Assembly (NCBI RefSeq): GCF_949987515.2
Contig: NC_082687.1
Span: 117,471,838 to 117,535,837, forward strand
DNA from: Delphinus delphis
Taxonomy: Eukaryota > Chordata > Mammalia > Artiodactyla > Delphinidae
Direction of reading: 5' to 3'
DNA length: 64,000 bases
The position numbers and the translations under genes are program-made. Every line of letters begins with the position of its first letter. The first letter of the stretch is position 1. The notes under the pieces were generated by a model that saw nothing but the letters and a program-made list of their open reading frames with translations, did no database searches and had not been told where the DNA came from. Positions 12,786 through 25,153 of the stretch are shown here, one piece after another.

Positions 12786-13669
12786 AGAGGGAGGCTTAGT
12801 TTTTGAGACTCAGGCAGTGTGTCAAGGTTACAGGGTCATGAGACTCTCTGTGATATATTATATTGCCTTTTATTTCTGAGACTTTATTAGTATGGCACTT
12901 GGTAGATATAGAAATAGTTGGCGGAGGGGAAGGTAAGAAGAATTTGTCTCAGTTTATACTTATTTTGTCTTGGATCAGTGAGTTAGAAATACGGTGGACA
13001 GTGTGGAGGTGATTTAAAAGAAGAAAAAACAGTGTTTTTCATTTTTATTGGGAGCTGCCATTTACTGTGTGAGCAGTATGGCATATAGGGTATTAATTTC
13101 TCATGTATATTACATTACTCTTTCTTGGAAATTACTTCTAAGATTTAACTTGCAGAGCCATATAATAACCAATATAGATTTTTTAAATAGGGTAATATTT
13201 AGATGTTATGATCAACTATAGGTTCCAGTTGAATTTTGAGTGACAGGGTAGTTTTAAAAAATGTACCTAGAACATCAATTTAGAGATAAAAAGGCATCTA
13301 AGATAAAGTTATCTATTGTTTAAAAAATAAAAGTTGCTTTTTTAATAACTTGATTTTGTTTTCTTTGCAATCTTTGGTTCACAGATTTGGTGTACAGTAG
13401 ACTAGAAGCATGAGAATGAGAGGAAACTGAAATAAATTAACATGATGAAAAGGTCAACTAAAAATAAGGGAAAATACAGGAAAATTTACTGGAATTGTAC
13501 AGAAGTATAGGGAATGAATTGAATATTCAAGCTAATGCCATATATTTTGGTATCTTCTGTGGGCATCAGCATGTTAAAGTATATCCTGTTATTTGATGTT
13601 CATACTAATGGCGTAGTTTCATCAGAAGGAGATTCTGTATAATGATCTTGTGTTTTAGGCATACATGAA

Positions 13670-13870
13670 AGAGAGCCTGCAGGTAGTAGAAAGAGCACTG
13701 GCTTTGCAGTTAATCCTGGGTTTGTTTGAGTGTTGCCACTTAACCACCTATATGGCATCGGTTAGGATACTTCATTTCCCTAAGTCTCAATTCCTTGGTT
13801 ATAAAAAGGGAAGTTTTACAGAATAGTTGTGACTCAGATTTTAAAAAGACACCTATTTGCAATTAACTGG
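13670..13870 (+). repeat. MIR SINE
   Basis: 'gtagaaagagcactggctttgc', 'gtgttgccacttaaccac', and 'catttccctaagtctcaattcc' follow the MIR consensus order. Moderate divergence. Confidence 0.7.
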
Positions 13871-14154
13871 AACGGTTGTTTACAAAAGGTATTGAGGACC
13901 TCAAACAGCTTTTATTGCTATATCTATTAAGATTCGCTGTATTAGGCATTAAACCTGAAAATCTTAAATATTTTATTTATTCATTTAAAGAGTGAATAAA
14001 TCCTTTACTCACGCATGATTTTGAAACATCCATGTATCCTCATTTGGAAAATATTGGTTTGCTAAATTATGCAAGTCTTCCAAATGTTGATACATTTCTT
14101 TTCTTTTTTTTTTTTTTTGGTAACATTGTACCTGCAGTGCTTCTTGTTTAAAAC

Positions 14155-17100
14155 TTTTTTTTTTGAATTTTATTTTATTTATTTCTTTATATAGCAGGTT
14201 CTTATTAGTCATCAGTTTTATACACGTCAATCCCAATCGCCCAATTCAGCACACCACCATCCCCACCCCCCCACGGCTTTCCCCATTTGGTGTCTATACA
14301 TTTGTTCTCTACATCTGTGTCTCAACTTATGCCCTGCAAACCGGTTCATCTGCACCATTTTTCTAGGTTCCACATACATGCGTTAATATACGATATTTGT
14401 TTTTCTCTTTCTGACTTACGTCACTCTGTATAACAGTCTCTAGATTCATCCACATCTCTACAAATGACCCAATTTCGTTCCTTTTTATGGCTGAGTAATA
14501 TTCCATTGTATATATGTATTACATCTTCTTTATCCATTCGTCTGTCGATGGGCATTTAGGTTGCTTCCATGACCTGGCTATTGTAAATAGTGCTGCAATG
14601 AACATTGGGGTGCATGTGTCTTTTTGAATTATGGTTTTCTCTGGGTATATGCCCCATAGTGGGATTGCTGGATCATATAGTAATTCTATTTTTAGTTTTT
14701 TAAGGAATCTCCGTACTGTTCTCCATAGTGGCTGTATCAATTTACATTCCCACCAACAGTGCAAGAAGGTTCCCTTTTCTCCACACCCTCTCCAGCATTT
14801 GTTGTTTGTAGATTTTCTGATGATGCCCATTCAAACTGGTGTGAGGTGATACCTCATTGCGGTTTTGATTTGCATTTCTCTCATAATTAGTGATGTTGAG
14901 TGGCTTTTCATGTGCTTCTTGGCCATCTGTATGTCTTCTTTAGAGAACTGTCTATTTAGGTCTTGTGCCCATTTTTGGATTGGGTTGTTTGTTTCTTTAA
15001 CATTGAGCTGCATGAGCTGTTTATATATTATGGAGATTAATCCTTTCTCCATTAATTCGTTTGCAAATATCTTATCCCATTCTGAGGGTTGTCTTTTCGT
15101 CTTGTTTATGGTTTCCTTTGTTGTGCAAAAGCTTTTAAGTTTCATTAGGTCCCATTTGTTTATTTTTGTTTTTATTTCCTCTACTCTAGGAGGTGGATCA
15201 AAAAAGATCTTGCTGTGATTCATGTCAAAGAGTGTTCTTCCTATGTTTTCCTCTAAGAGTTTTATAGTGTTCCGTCTTACATTGAGGTCTCTAATCCATT
15301 TTGAGTTTATTTTTGTGTGTGGTGTTAAGGAGTGTTCTAATTTCATTCTTTTACATGTAGCTGTCCAGTTTTCCCAGCACCACTTATTGAAGATTGTCTT
15401 TTCTCTGTTGTATATCCTTGCCTCCTTTGTCATAGATTAGTTGACCATATGTGCGTGGGTTTATCTCTGGGCTTTCTATCTTGTTCCATTGATCTATGTT
15501 TCTGTTTTTGTGCCAGGACCATATTGTCTTGATTACTGTAGCTTTGTAGTACAGTCTGAAGTCAGGGAGTCTGATTCATCCCGCTCCGTTTTTTTCCCTC
15601 AAGACTGCTTTGGCTATTCGGGGTCTTTTGTGTCTCTATACAGATTTTTAAGATTTTTTGTTCTAGTTCTGTAAAAAAATGCCATTGGTAATTTGATAGG
15701 GATTGCATTGACTCTGTAGATTGCCTTGGGTAGTATAGTCATTTTCACAATATTGATTCTTCCAATCCAAGGACATGGTATATCTCTCCATCTGTTGGTA
15801 TCATCTTTAATTTCTTTCATCGGTGTCTTACAGTTTTCTACATACAGGTCTTTTGTCTCCCTAGTTAGGTTTATTCCTAGGTATTTTATTCTTTTTGTTG
15901 CAATGGTAAATGAGAGTGTTTTCTTAATTTCTCTTTCAGATTTTTCATCATTAGTGTATAGGAATGCAAGAGGTTTCTGTGCATTCATTTTGTATCCTTC
16001 AACTTTACCAAATTCATTGATTAGCTCTAGTAGTTTTCTGGTGGCATCTTTAGGATTCTCTATGTATAGTATCATGTCATCTGCAAACAGTGACAGTTAT
16101 ACTTCTTCTTTTCCAATTTGGATTCCTTTTATTTCTTTTTCTTCTCTGATTGCCGAGGCTAGGACTTCCAAAACTATGTTGAATAATAGTGGTGAGAGTG
16201 GACATCCTTGTCTTGTTCCTGATTTAGAGGAAATGCTTTCAGTTTTCACCATTGAGAATGATGTTTGCTGTGGGTTTGTCATATGTGGCCTTTATTATGT
16301 TGACGTAGGTTCCCTCTATGCCCACTTTCTGGAGAGTTTTTATCATAAATGGGTGTTGAATTTTGTCAAAAGCTTTTTCTGCATCTGTTGAGATGATCAT
16401 ATGGTTTTTATTCTTCAGTTTGTTAATGTGGTGTACCACATTGATTGATTTGCGTATATTGAAGAATCCTTGCATCCCTGGGATAAATCCCACTTGATCA
16501 TGGTGTATGATCCTTTTAATGTGTTGTTGGATTCTGTTTGCTAGTATTTTGTTGAAGATTTTTGCATCTATATTCATCAGTGATATTGGTCTGTAATTTT
16601 CTTTTTTTGTAGTATCTTTGTCTGGTTGTGGTATCAGGGTGATGATGGCCTCATAGAATGAGTTTGGGAGTGTTCCTTCCTCTGCAGTTTTTTGGAAGAG
16701 TTTGAGAAGGACGGGTGTTAGCTATTCTCTAAATGTTTCATAGAATTCGCCTGTGAAGCCATCTGGTCCTGGACTTTTGTTCGTTGGAAGATTTTTAATC
16801 ACAGTTTCAATTTCACTACCTGTGATTGGTCTGTTCATTTTTTATATTTCTTCCTGGTTCAGTTGGAAGGTTATACCTTCCTAAGAATTTGTCCATTTCT
16901 TCCAGGTTGTCCATTTTATTGGCATAGAGTTGCTTGTAGTAGTCTCTTAGGATGCTTTGTATTTCTGGGGTGTCTGTTGTAACTTCTTTTTCATTTTTAA
17001 TTTTATTGATTTGAGTCCTCTTCCTCTTTTTCTTGATGAGTCTGGCTGATGGTGTATCAATTTTGTTTATCTTCTCAAAGAACCAGTTTTTAGTTTTATT

Positions 17101-18695
17101 TATCTTTGCTATCGTTTTCTTCATTTCTTTTTCATTTATTTCTGATCTGATCTTTATGATTTCTTTCCTTCTGCTAACTTTGGGTTTTGTTTGTTCTTCT
17201 TTCTCTAGTTCCTTTAGGTGCAAGTTTAGATTGTTTATTTGAGATTTTTCTTGTTTCTTGAGGTAGGCTTGTGTAGCTATAAACTTCCCACTTAGAACTG
17301 CTTTTGCTGCATCCCATAGGTTTTGGATCGTTGTGTTTTCATTGTCATTTGTCTCTAGGTATTTTTTGATTTCCTCTTTGATTTCTTCAGTGATCTCTTG
17401 GTTATTTAGTAACATATTGTTTAGCCTCCATGTGTTTGTGTTTTTTACGTTTTTTCCCTGTAATTCATTTCTAATCTCATAGCGTTGTGGTCAGAAAAGA
17501 TGCTTGATATGATTTCAATTTTCTTAAATTTACTGAGGCTTGATTTATGACCTAAGATGTGATCTATCCTGGAGAATGTTCCGTGCGCACTTGAGAAGAA
17601 AATGTAATCTGCTGTTTTTGGATGGAATGTCCTATAAATATCAATTAAATTTATCTGGTCTATTGTGTCATTTAAAGCTTTCCTTATTTATTTTCATTTT
17701 GGATGATCTGTCCATTGGTGTAAGTGAGGTGTTAAAGTCCCCCACTATTATTGTGTTATTTTAAAGTCTATTTTATCTGATATGAGTATTGCTACTCCAG
17801 CTTTCTTTGGATTCCCATTTGCATGGAATATCTTTTTCCATCCCCTCACTTTCAGTCTGTATGTGTCCGTAGGTCTGAAGTGGGTCTCTTTTAGACAGCA
17901 TATATATGGGTCTTGTTTTTGTATCCATTCAGCAAGCCTGTGTCATTTGGTTGGAGCATTCAATCCATTCATGTTTAAGGTAATTATCGATATATATGTT
18001 CCTATGACCATTTTCTTAATTGTTTTGGGTTTGTTTTTGTAGGTCCTTTTCTTCTCTTGTGTTTCCCACTTAGAGAAGTTCCTTTCGCATTTGCTGTAGA
18101 GCTGGTTTGGTGGTGCTGAATTCTCTTATCTTTTGCTTGTCTCTAAAGCTTTTGATTTCTCCATCGAATGTGAATGAGATCCTTGCTGGGTAGAGTAATC
18201 TGGGTTGTAGGTTCTTCCCTTTCATCACTTTAAGTATATCATGCCAGTCCCTTCTGGCTTGTAGAGTTTCTGCTGAGAAATCAGCTGTTAACCTTATGAG
18301 AGTTCCCTTGTATGTTATTTGTCATTTTTCCCTTGCTGCTTTCAATAATTATTCTTTGTCTTTAATTTTTGCCAATTTGATTACTATGTGTCTCGGTGTG
18401 TTTCTCCTTGGGTTTATCCTGTATGGGACTCGCTGCGCTTCCTGGACTTGGGTGGCTGTTTCCTTTCCCATGTTAGGGAAGTTTTCGACTATAATCTCTT
18501 TAAATATTTTCTCTGGTCCTTTCTCTCTCTCTTCTCCTCTGGGACCCCTATAATGCGAATGTTGTTGCATTTAGTGTTGTCCCAGAGGTCTCTTAGGTTG
18601 TCTTCATTTCTTTTCATTCTTTTTTCTTTATTCTCTTCCGTAGCAGTGAATTCCACCATTCTGTTTTCCAGGTCATTTATCTGGATACATTTTTT
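14155..18695 (-). mobile_element. 5'-truncated L1 retrotransposon (antisense), ~4.5 kb
   Basis: Read on the - strand it runs from the middle of ORF1 (a coiled-coil/RRM segment with DLWDNTKCNNIRIIGVPEE near 18500-18600) through ORF2 endonuclease, reverse transcriptase and the C-terminal domain. It ends in the 3' UTR and a poly-A at about 14155. The reverse-transcriptase FADD box is present near 16075-16090, but ORF2 is split by many stops and frameshifts into pieces of 60-200 codons. Compared with the copy at 40010-45660 it also lacks about 170 bp near 17760. It is dead and lies antisense in the USP53 intron. Its 5' edge is hidden by the SINE at 18705. Confidence 0.92.
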
Positions 18696-18704
18696 TATAT
18701 ATCC

Positions 18705-18823
18705 TTTTTTCTTCGGCCGTGTCACACGGCATGCGGGATCTTAGTTACCCAACCAGGGATTGAACCCATGCCCCCTGAAGTGGGAGTGCAGAGTCTTGAC
18801 CACTGGACTGCCAGGGAAGTCCC
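18705..18823 (-). mobile_element. CHR-1-like SINE (antisense)
   Basis: Ends on the + strand with GACTGCCAGGGAAGTCCC, the complement of the tRNA-like head of the cetartiodactyl CHR SINE. The A and B box regions are readable in antisense ('accactggactgccaggg', 'ggattgaaccca'). It is short and diverged and sits at the 5' edge of the L1, with a T-rich tail at 18705-18710. Confidence 0.85.
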
Positions 18824-18847
18824 ATTTTTCTCTCTCTCTCTATATAT

Positions 18848-19123
18848 ATTTATTTATTTATGGCTGTGTTGGCTCTTCGTTTCTGTGTGAGGGGTTTCTC
18901 TAGTTGCGGCAAGCAGGGGCCACTCCTCATTGCGGTGTGTGGGCCTCTCACTATCGCGGCCTCTCTTGTTGCAGAGCACAGGCTCCAGACGCGCAGGCTC
19001 AGTAATTGTGGCTCACGGGGCTAGTCGCTCCGCAGCATGTGGGATCTTCCCAGACCAGGCCTCGAACCCGTGTCCCCTGCATTGGCAGACAGATTCTCAA
19101 CCACTGCACCACCAGGGAAGCCC
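18848..19123 (-). mobile_element. CHR-family SINE, long form (antisense)
   Basis: About 275 bp with the tRNA-like head at the right end (CACCACCAGGGAAGCCC) and the 'tatttatttatggctgtgt' tail region at the left. Short flanking repeats (TCTCTATATAT-like) are visible on both sides. It is inserted directly beside an older SINE in the same orientation. Confidence 0.88.
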
Positions 19124-19844
19124 TCTCTATATATTTTTAAAGAACAGATTTTAAAACATCACCACAGATATTATCAGGAAGTCTTTATAAGTATTGGAAA
19201 AGTACAGAACTCATGGTGGTAAATACAAATTTTCCAAAACTCTTTACTTTCATCTAAAAGGTTAAATTTTATCATTGGCAATAAATACTGCCAGTTGTTT
19301 TATTCGAAGTGACAGTTTCACTTCTTTTATTTTCAAGAAAATTTCTGACACATACTCAAGTCTGAATAACTGAAGTTCGTTCATTGTCTTTTCAAGTAAA
19401 AAGGTGTTCAGTTGTAAAAATTAAATGAAATAATTATTATCAACTTCTTACAACTTGAGTAAGCAGTCAATAAATGGAAGCTAGTTAGTGGTGTGATAAC
19501 ATTTTATGTTATCATAATACCCTCCCACCCATTTAAATTCAGTTGATGTTCCTAATATTTCTGTGACGTTGGTAAAATAGATATCAGCATCTCATTACTT
19601 AAAGGCAGAAACCTAGACTGTAGGGTGGTATAAGTTTGTAAAGTTGGTTTTAGGAATATAAAGTTACCAACCAATAAGCTGTGAATCCAAACTTCAACTC
19701 AAGCCATCTGTCTCCAAATGTAGCGTTTTCCCACCATTTTGTCAGTAAAGAGTAAACAGGGGAAGCACAGCTCCACACGACCCATCTAGAATAACACTTT
19801 TTGGGGATTGCTGACATTTTCAAGAGATAATAAATTGAAGATAG

Positions 19845-20033
19845 GGGCTTCCCTGGTGGCGCAGTGGTTGAGAGTCTGCCTGCTGATGCAGGGGACTCGG
19901 GTTCATGCCCGGTCCGGGAGGATCCCGCATGCCACGGAGAGGCTGGGCCCGTGAGCCATGGCCGCTGGGCCTGCGCGTCCGGAGCCTGTGCTCCGCAACA
20001 GGAGAGGCCACAGCAGAGAGAGGCCCGCGTACC

Positions 20034-20060
<27 letters not shown>
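19845..20060 (+). mobile_element. CHR-2 SINE (sense) with poly-A tail
   Basis: Begins GGGCTTCCCTGGTGGCGCAG, the canonical CHR-2 start, passes through the tRNA-derived A box (GTGGCGCAGTGG) and B box (GGGTTCATGCC), and ends in a run of 27 A. Imperfect flanking duplications begin AAATTGA on both sides. It lies about 200 bp upstream of a USP53 exon, in the sense orientation, so its tail could in principle affect splicing (inference). Confidence 0.95.
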
Positions 20061-20064
<4 letters not shown>

Positions 20065-20262
20065 GGAAAGAGCCATTGATTTTGTATAAAGGGTTCAGGA
20101 AAGAGGTATTATTTGAGCTGAGGCTTGAAGAACTAGTTTTCATCTGTTAATTTGGAAGAGAATTACCTGATTATAGAAAATCTTTTGTAAATTATGGAGA
20201 AGTATAGATGGAGTAAATTCTAAAAGATCACTTAAATAATTTTTTCTCATTCCCTTCCTCAG

Positions 20263-20359
20263 GCTTTAGAAAAGAACTCAAGAACCTGGAAGTAGCCTAT
20301 AAATCTTATGAGTCCCACCCAGAATCATATCTACAAATAAAAAATCCTTTGATAAAAAG
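20263..20359 (+). CDS. USP53: USP53 penultimate coding exon
   Basis: 97 bp with a strong acceptor CCCTTCCTCAG and donor AAAAAG|GTAATC, entering in phase 1 and leaving in phase 2. The peptide [19 protein letters not shown] matches the expected USP53 order, and the last codon is completed by the next exon to give [13 protein letters not shown]. There is no stop in frame. Confidence 0.92.
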
Positions 20360-20474
20360 GTAATCCTAGCTATTTGGAATACTAAAATCTTTTAAATTAA
20401 ATGCATGTATTATAGGAACTCTTTATCAGAAAGGCATACTACCTGTCACTACTCTGAAAGCAATGGGTCTAGAG

Positions 20475-20680
20475 CAGGGGTCCCCAAGCCCCAGGCTGCA
20501 GACTGATGCTGGAACTGGGCCGCACAGCAGGAGGTGAGTGGCAGCCGAGTGAGCGAAGTTTCATCTGCCGCTCCCCATCTCTCGCATTACCGCCTGAACC
20601 ACACGCTCCTTCCCAAGTCAGTGCAAAAATTGTCTTCCACGAAACTGGTCTCTGGTGCCAAAAAAGGTTGGGGACTGCTG
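20475..20680 (+). mobile_element. Non-autonomous hAT-type DNA transposon with 8-bp target duplication
   Basis: A 206-bp element beginning CAGGGGTCCCCAA and ending TTGGGGACTGCTG, so its ends are 13-bp inverted repeats matching at 11 positions. It is flanked by a perfect 8-bp duplication GTCTAGAG (20467-20474 and 20681-20688), the size expected for hAT transposases. It has no coding capacity. It lies in the short intron between the last two USP53 coding exons. Confidence 0.85.
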
Positions 20681-21255
20681 GTCTAGAGTATTATGATGCA
20701 TGTTTTATTGGGGATCATTAAAAGGATGTAAACCTTAATGATAGGGGGCCTACAAAGTACCTTGTACAATATATGATTGTTTGTTTTAAACCTTACAGCA
20801 TTCTTTTGAGATGTATGGTATTTTACAAAAGAGAAAATTTGGGGCTTAGATTAAGTAATTTGGCCAAAGCAATGGAGTTGAGATTTGAATATAGCTCTTA
20901 TCTACTTAGCAGAGCCTCAACTCTTTTCATCTTTGTGCTCTAATTGAATTTTATGCAATTCACATGAGAAAAATAATTTAATCATATGAAGATAAATAAT
21001 TTGCAATGTGATATCATTTTTCTTCACCTTAGAAGTTAACTATTACTTAAATAAAGGTAGTCTTTGATTAACCAAATTATTTTTAATTAGTATACTATCC
21101 TTATAGCATTATATATCAAAATTAAAGTACCTCTATTGCTATAAACTTTGGGTGGGAAGTGTTTTAGAATATTGAATTGTTTGCTAGTAACATTTTACTT
21201 AAGTCTATGCTACATTTTATCACAATAAATGTAATTTCAGTGTTTTTAAGTTGAA

Positions 21256-21376
21256 TTTTTTTTTTTTTTTTGGCTGCACTGTGTGGCTTGTGGCATCTTA
21301 GTTACCCAAACAGGGATTGAACCTGCGCCTGGGCAGTGAAAGCGCTGAGTCCTAACCACTGGACTGCCAGGGAATT
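21256..21376 (-). mobile_element. CHR-1-like SINE (antisense)
   Basis: Poly-T tail at 21256-21271, then 'ggctgcactgtgtggcttg' and 'ttacccaaacagggattgaa', ending GACTGCCAGGGAATTC. Same subfamily as the element at 18705. Confidence 0.85.
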
Positions 21377-21390
21377 CTCTGATATTTGCT

Positions 21391-21584
21391 TTTTTTTTTT
21401 TTTTTTTGTGGTACGCGGGCCTCTCACTGTTGTGGCTTCTCCCGTTGCGGAGCGCAGGCTCAGCGGCCATGGCTCACAGGCCCAGCCACTCTGCGGCATG
21501 TGGGATCTTCCCAGACCGGGGCACAAACCCGTGTCCCCTGCTTCGGCAGGTGGACTCTCAACCACTGTGCCACCAGGGAATCCC
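21391..21584 (-). mobile_element. CHR-2 SINE (antisense)
   Basis: T17 tail, then the typical 'ggtacgcgggcctctcactg' and the antisense tRNA head ending CACCAGGGAATCCCC. Flanking duplications CTGATATTTGCTTTTT (left) and CTGAAATTTGCTTTTT (right) differ at one base. It inserted just beside the older SINE, 260 bp before the last USP53 exon. Confidence 0.92.
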
Positions 21585-21850
21585 CTGAAATTTGCTTTTT
21601 TAACTATACTTCTGGTTATAAATCTGATCTTGGTAATGACGGATGTTTCTAATAAACATTTATGTATTCTGGCATAAAGATTTTGGATTCAGAGAGTGTA
21701 AATTGTTAATGGTTGCAAATATCTTTCCATTTTTGCTATGTTACACAAATAACATAAGTGCTGTATTGGGAAGTTAAACTACAAATGTTTGTTTTCCCTC
21801 CAATTTTGCATATTTGTGTATGGCGTTTTAGCTTTGTTTTTATTTTTCAG

Positions 21851-22841
21851 GTCACATATACGTGAAACCAATGGAAAGTTATTCCCTTCATCCAATCCAC
21901 AAGTACTCAAGGACCATACAGCAAGAGAGCATACCCACCAGTCAGATGAACAGAAACTTGAAAAAGCAAGTGAATGCAAATTTTCTGAGTGGCTTAATAT
22001 AGAAAATTCTGAGGGAACAGGTTTGCTTTTTCACGTTGATGATAATTCTGCTTCTGCAAAGAGAGTGAACAGTAATGGAACAGTCTCACCATCTTCATTG
22101 TGGTCTTCACACATGAGAACTGTGGGGTTGAAGCCAGGAACTGCTCCCCTCATCCAGCAGCAAAATACGATAGAACAGTGTTACTCTGAGAACTCTCTAT
22201 CCAGGGAACATCTCATTCAGTCAACCTGCAGATCTGATGGTTGTCAGATGCCAGAACTTGTTTGCCAGAATACCCCACCCCCTCTGCCACCAAAGAAATA
22301 TGCTATAACCAGTGTGCCACAGTCAGAGAAAAATGATGCTCCACCTGCTGTCAAACCAACAGAGATGTTTAAAGCTAATTCTTCTAGTCTTCCAAAGCAC
22401 AGTTTAAGTACAGCTTCAGAACCAGGTTTAGAAGTGAGTACACATATGAATGATGAAAGACTTAAGGAAACATTTCAAGCAAAAGAGTATGTCGGCAACA
22501 CATCAAACACCCCGTCCAGCTCTTCAGCTAATGATTTTCAGGCCGACTCGGGTACAGCTGTTGGTGCTTCTTGCCAGCCAGAAATAGACTCTAGTTCTAC
22601 CTGTCCAAATGAGAGAGTTTCATTAACTACCTATTTTTCAGTGGATAACTGCATGACTGATACATATAGATTGAAATACCATCAGAGGCCCAAGCTCTGT
22701 TTTCCAGAGAGCAGTGGCTTTTGTAATGATAATTCACTTTCTCAGAATGAAAGAGGGCTAGGGCCTGTGTTACACAGTAGTCTTGGTTCAAACTGCCCTT
22801 CCAAGCAAAGACATAAACCTGGTATACACTGTAATAGATAA
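21851..22841 (+). CDS. USP53: USP53 terminal coding exon and stop
   Basis: Acceptor TATTTTTCAG; the frame (phase 2 in) runs 331 codons, counting the split first codon and the stop, to TAA at 22839-22841. The peptide is Ser-rich and disordered. It has a proline patch PPPLPPKK (codons at 22275-22298) that looks like an SH3 or WW ligand, which would fit a junction-associated scaffold role (inference). It also has a conserved-looking [20 protein letters not shown] near the C-terminus. The seven exons seen here total 2367 bases, exactly 789 codons. The open frame 5' of 21851 is intronic. Confidence 0.95.
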
Positions 22842-24350
22842 ATGATGAAACCGACAGGCTTTTACTTCTGAGGCCATTAACTAGGAATCAAATGACCAAA
22901 CCTAGTGCTATATGAAATTAAAACCATGGCAATATTTAACTCATTAATCACTTTAACTTTCTATACAGATATTTTGTGAAGATCTACTTATTGGATATTT
23001 TGAAATTCCCTCTGAATAGTTTTTGCATGCCTCAAAAAATAGAATATCCGGGGGTATGCAGAAAGTCATTTATCATATGCTGCAGTTGAGTAAAAATGTA
23101 ATTTGTCCCTTTATTTTCTGACTGGTAGACCCATAGGTATTAAACTAACCAGTACTCATATGTAGATTGGTAAACTCTGCTAACTGAAAGATAGATGATA
23201 TGTAGCTTGTGTAGTCAAAGCAATATTTGCTTTGTGAGGAAGCACTTTCTAATGGGGAGCCAAAAGAGGACTTCACCCATTTGCTTTTGACTTCTGTGAT
23301 AGTCTACTACATATGATCCCTTTAAGTGTCTTAAAATGTATCGACCCATGAAATTGATGGCATTTGGGGGAAAAAAGCCTTAATGATAAAACAATTTTTA
23401 AATTCTCAATGTCAGAAGAGAAGACAGTTTTGCTCCTAGAATTTTTATCTTCAGAATATCCTTTGTTGTATGCATTCATAAACATTACTTCAGTCATGTA
23501 AGCTAAAAATACTTCACTTTAGTATATTTATTTATCTTGTTACATTTTTTCTAATTTTATATGAAATGTGAAAGGTTTTTATTTTGGTTTGGTTTACTTT
23601 GGGCTGCTAATAACCAGTGTTAGGAATTAACCTATAGTCCTCTTTTTAAGAATATCACTGTGACTGCCTAAATTTTCCCTGCTATATTACCTGTTTGTAG
23701 GTTGTCAGCCCATTTTAGTAATTTTCATATTCTTGAATTTGAAAATCTTTCTGGGTTTCCAGATTAAATTTTTGCCTTTCATATAGATTTAATTTTTAAT
23801 GAAATGTATTAATTTGAGCATCCCTCCCTTTTTTCTAAACAAATAATTTAATTTTTACCCCACCTATTTTCATGGAGAAGTCTTTCTTTAAAAAAAAAAA
23901 AAAGGGATTTTCCATTATTATGATGACCTTACAAGTGAAAATAAGTAATTGCCTTATTTCATAGTTGTCATTTAATTTTGTACTAAGCTGGTAAACTAAT
24001 TGTAGTTTAGAATAGTTTTATATTGTCCACACTAGAGAATTGAGAATTTAAATTTTATATATAAAACATAATAATTCCATAAACTAATTAGTAAATTTAA
24101 TATCTTGACCAATCCCATAAATTGTTAAAATATTCCAAAATGTAAATGAATCTTATTTTCTAGGTAAGTAGAAAGTAATTGCTTGTAGAAGTCTAAGCTC
24201 AGAGTTATGAAATCTTGGCCAAATTTTGTCTTCCACCTAGAGAAGTTTTTAATAGCCTTTTCTAACTATAACAGTAGGTGATTATTACTTTATATTCTCT
24301 TAATTTAGAAATACTTGAATATCAACTAAATAAAATTTTATCTTTTAAGA
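22842..24350 (+). other. USP53: Probable USP53 3' untranslated region
   Basis: AT-rich, without open frames or clear young repeats. A canonical AATAAA lies at 24329-24334, which would give a 3' UTR of about 1.5 kb. The true end is not determined by sequence alone. Beyond it, to about 25150, I see nothing recognisable. Confidence 0.5.
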
Positions 24351-25153
24351 AATCTTTTTTTTTAACATAGCTTTTAGTATGGGGGGATTTGTAAATATTG
24401 TAAATTTGTAAAATTGTGTTTGAAATGTCACTGTATTTAATTACTGCTTTTATAACATTGTAAAATACTAGAAAAATGAGCTTCAAGTATTTTTAATAGC
24501 TTTCAAAAACTTTGTGTAGTTTTGTCCAGTTGAAAATGTATTATTTGAAACACTTAAACTGATTTCTGATACTTATAAATAATCTCATAGATTTGTATGG
24601 GATTCAACTCACAATTGAGTTGCAAATAGAAACGTCCAATTTGGGCTCTTTTTAAAGTACTGTCCAGTTGAAACCTCCTGAATCATGTTATAGTACTAAT
24701 AGACTAGAAACTGACCATTTGTTTTTGTTGATTCAACACTCCAAATATAGATTGAATATGTATTTACTAATCATGCACATGTGAATTTTTTGTTTCTAGG
24801 GTGTCTATTTTTATAGATGTTTTCTTCTGGTTATAAGCTTATTATAACTTTTAAAATAACACAGCCAACGATTGTAATGTTCAAAATACTTCAGAGTATC
24901 TTTCTGTGAAGTCAGTTTCTTCTGATTCAAAATCTTGGGGGGGGATAAACTGATTTTTAATTTAATATGGTTGGGACTTTTCTTTGCATTCATAAAACTG
25001 TGGCTTCCTTTCACCTCTGTGAATTATATATTTTATGGGAAATGTAAGTCAATTTAAAGTTAAGGGGTGAACTTGGAATATCACTGATCAAAAAATTTAT
25101 CACAGGAGACTCCTAAGAGTTCAACCCCCTCAAGGCCTAAAGGAGCGTTCCCA

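Larger units (their letters stand above)
6277..20262 (+). other. USP53: USP53 14-kb intron
   Basis: Between donor 6277 and acceptor 20262 I see no exon. The stretch holds an L1M piece (7650-8402), an L1 3' end (12385-12785), a MIR (13670-13870), a 4.5-kb L1 (14155-18695) and three CHR SINEs. The parts 6277-7649, 10750-12384 and 12786-13669 are AT-rich and hold nothing I can name. Confidence 0.85.

Noticed and set aside
14831..17415. Several 100-200-codon open frames on the - strand
   Set aside because: They are pieces of one broken L1 ORF2, not host genes.
20506..20721. A 71-codon open frame
   Set aside because: It lies almost entirely within the hAT-type element and has no conserved features.
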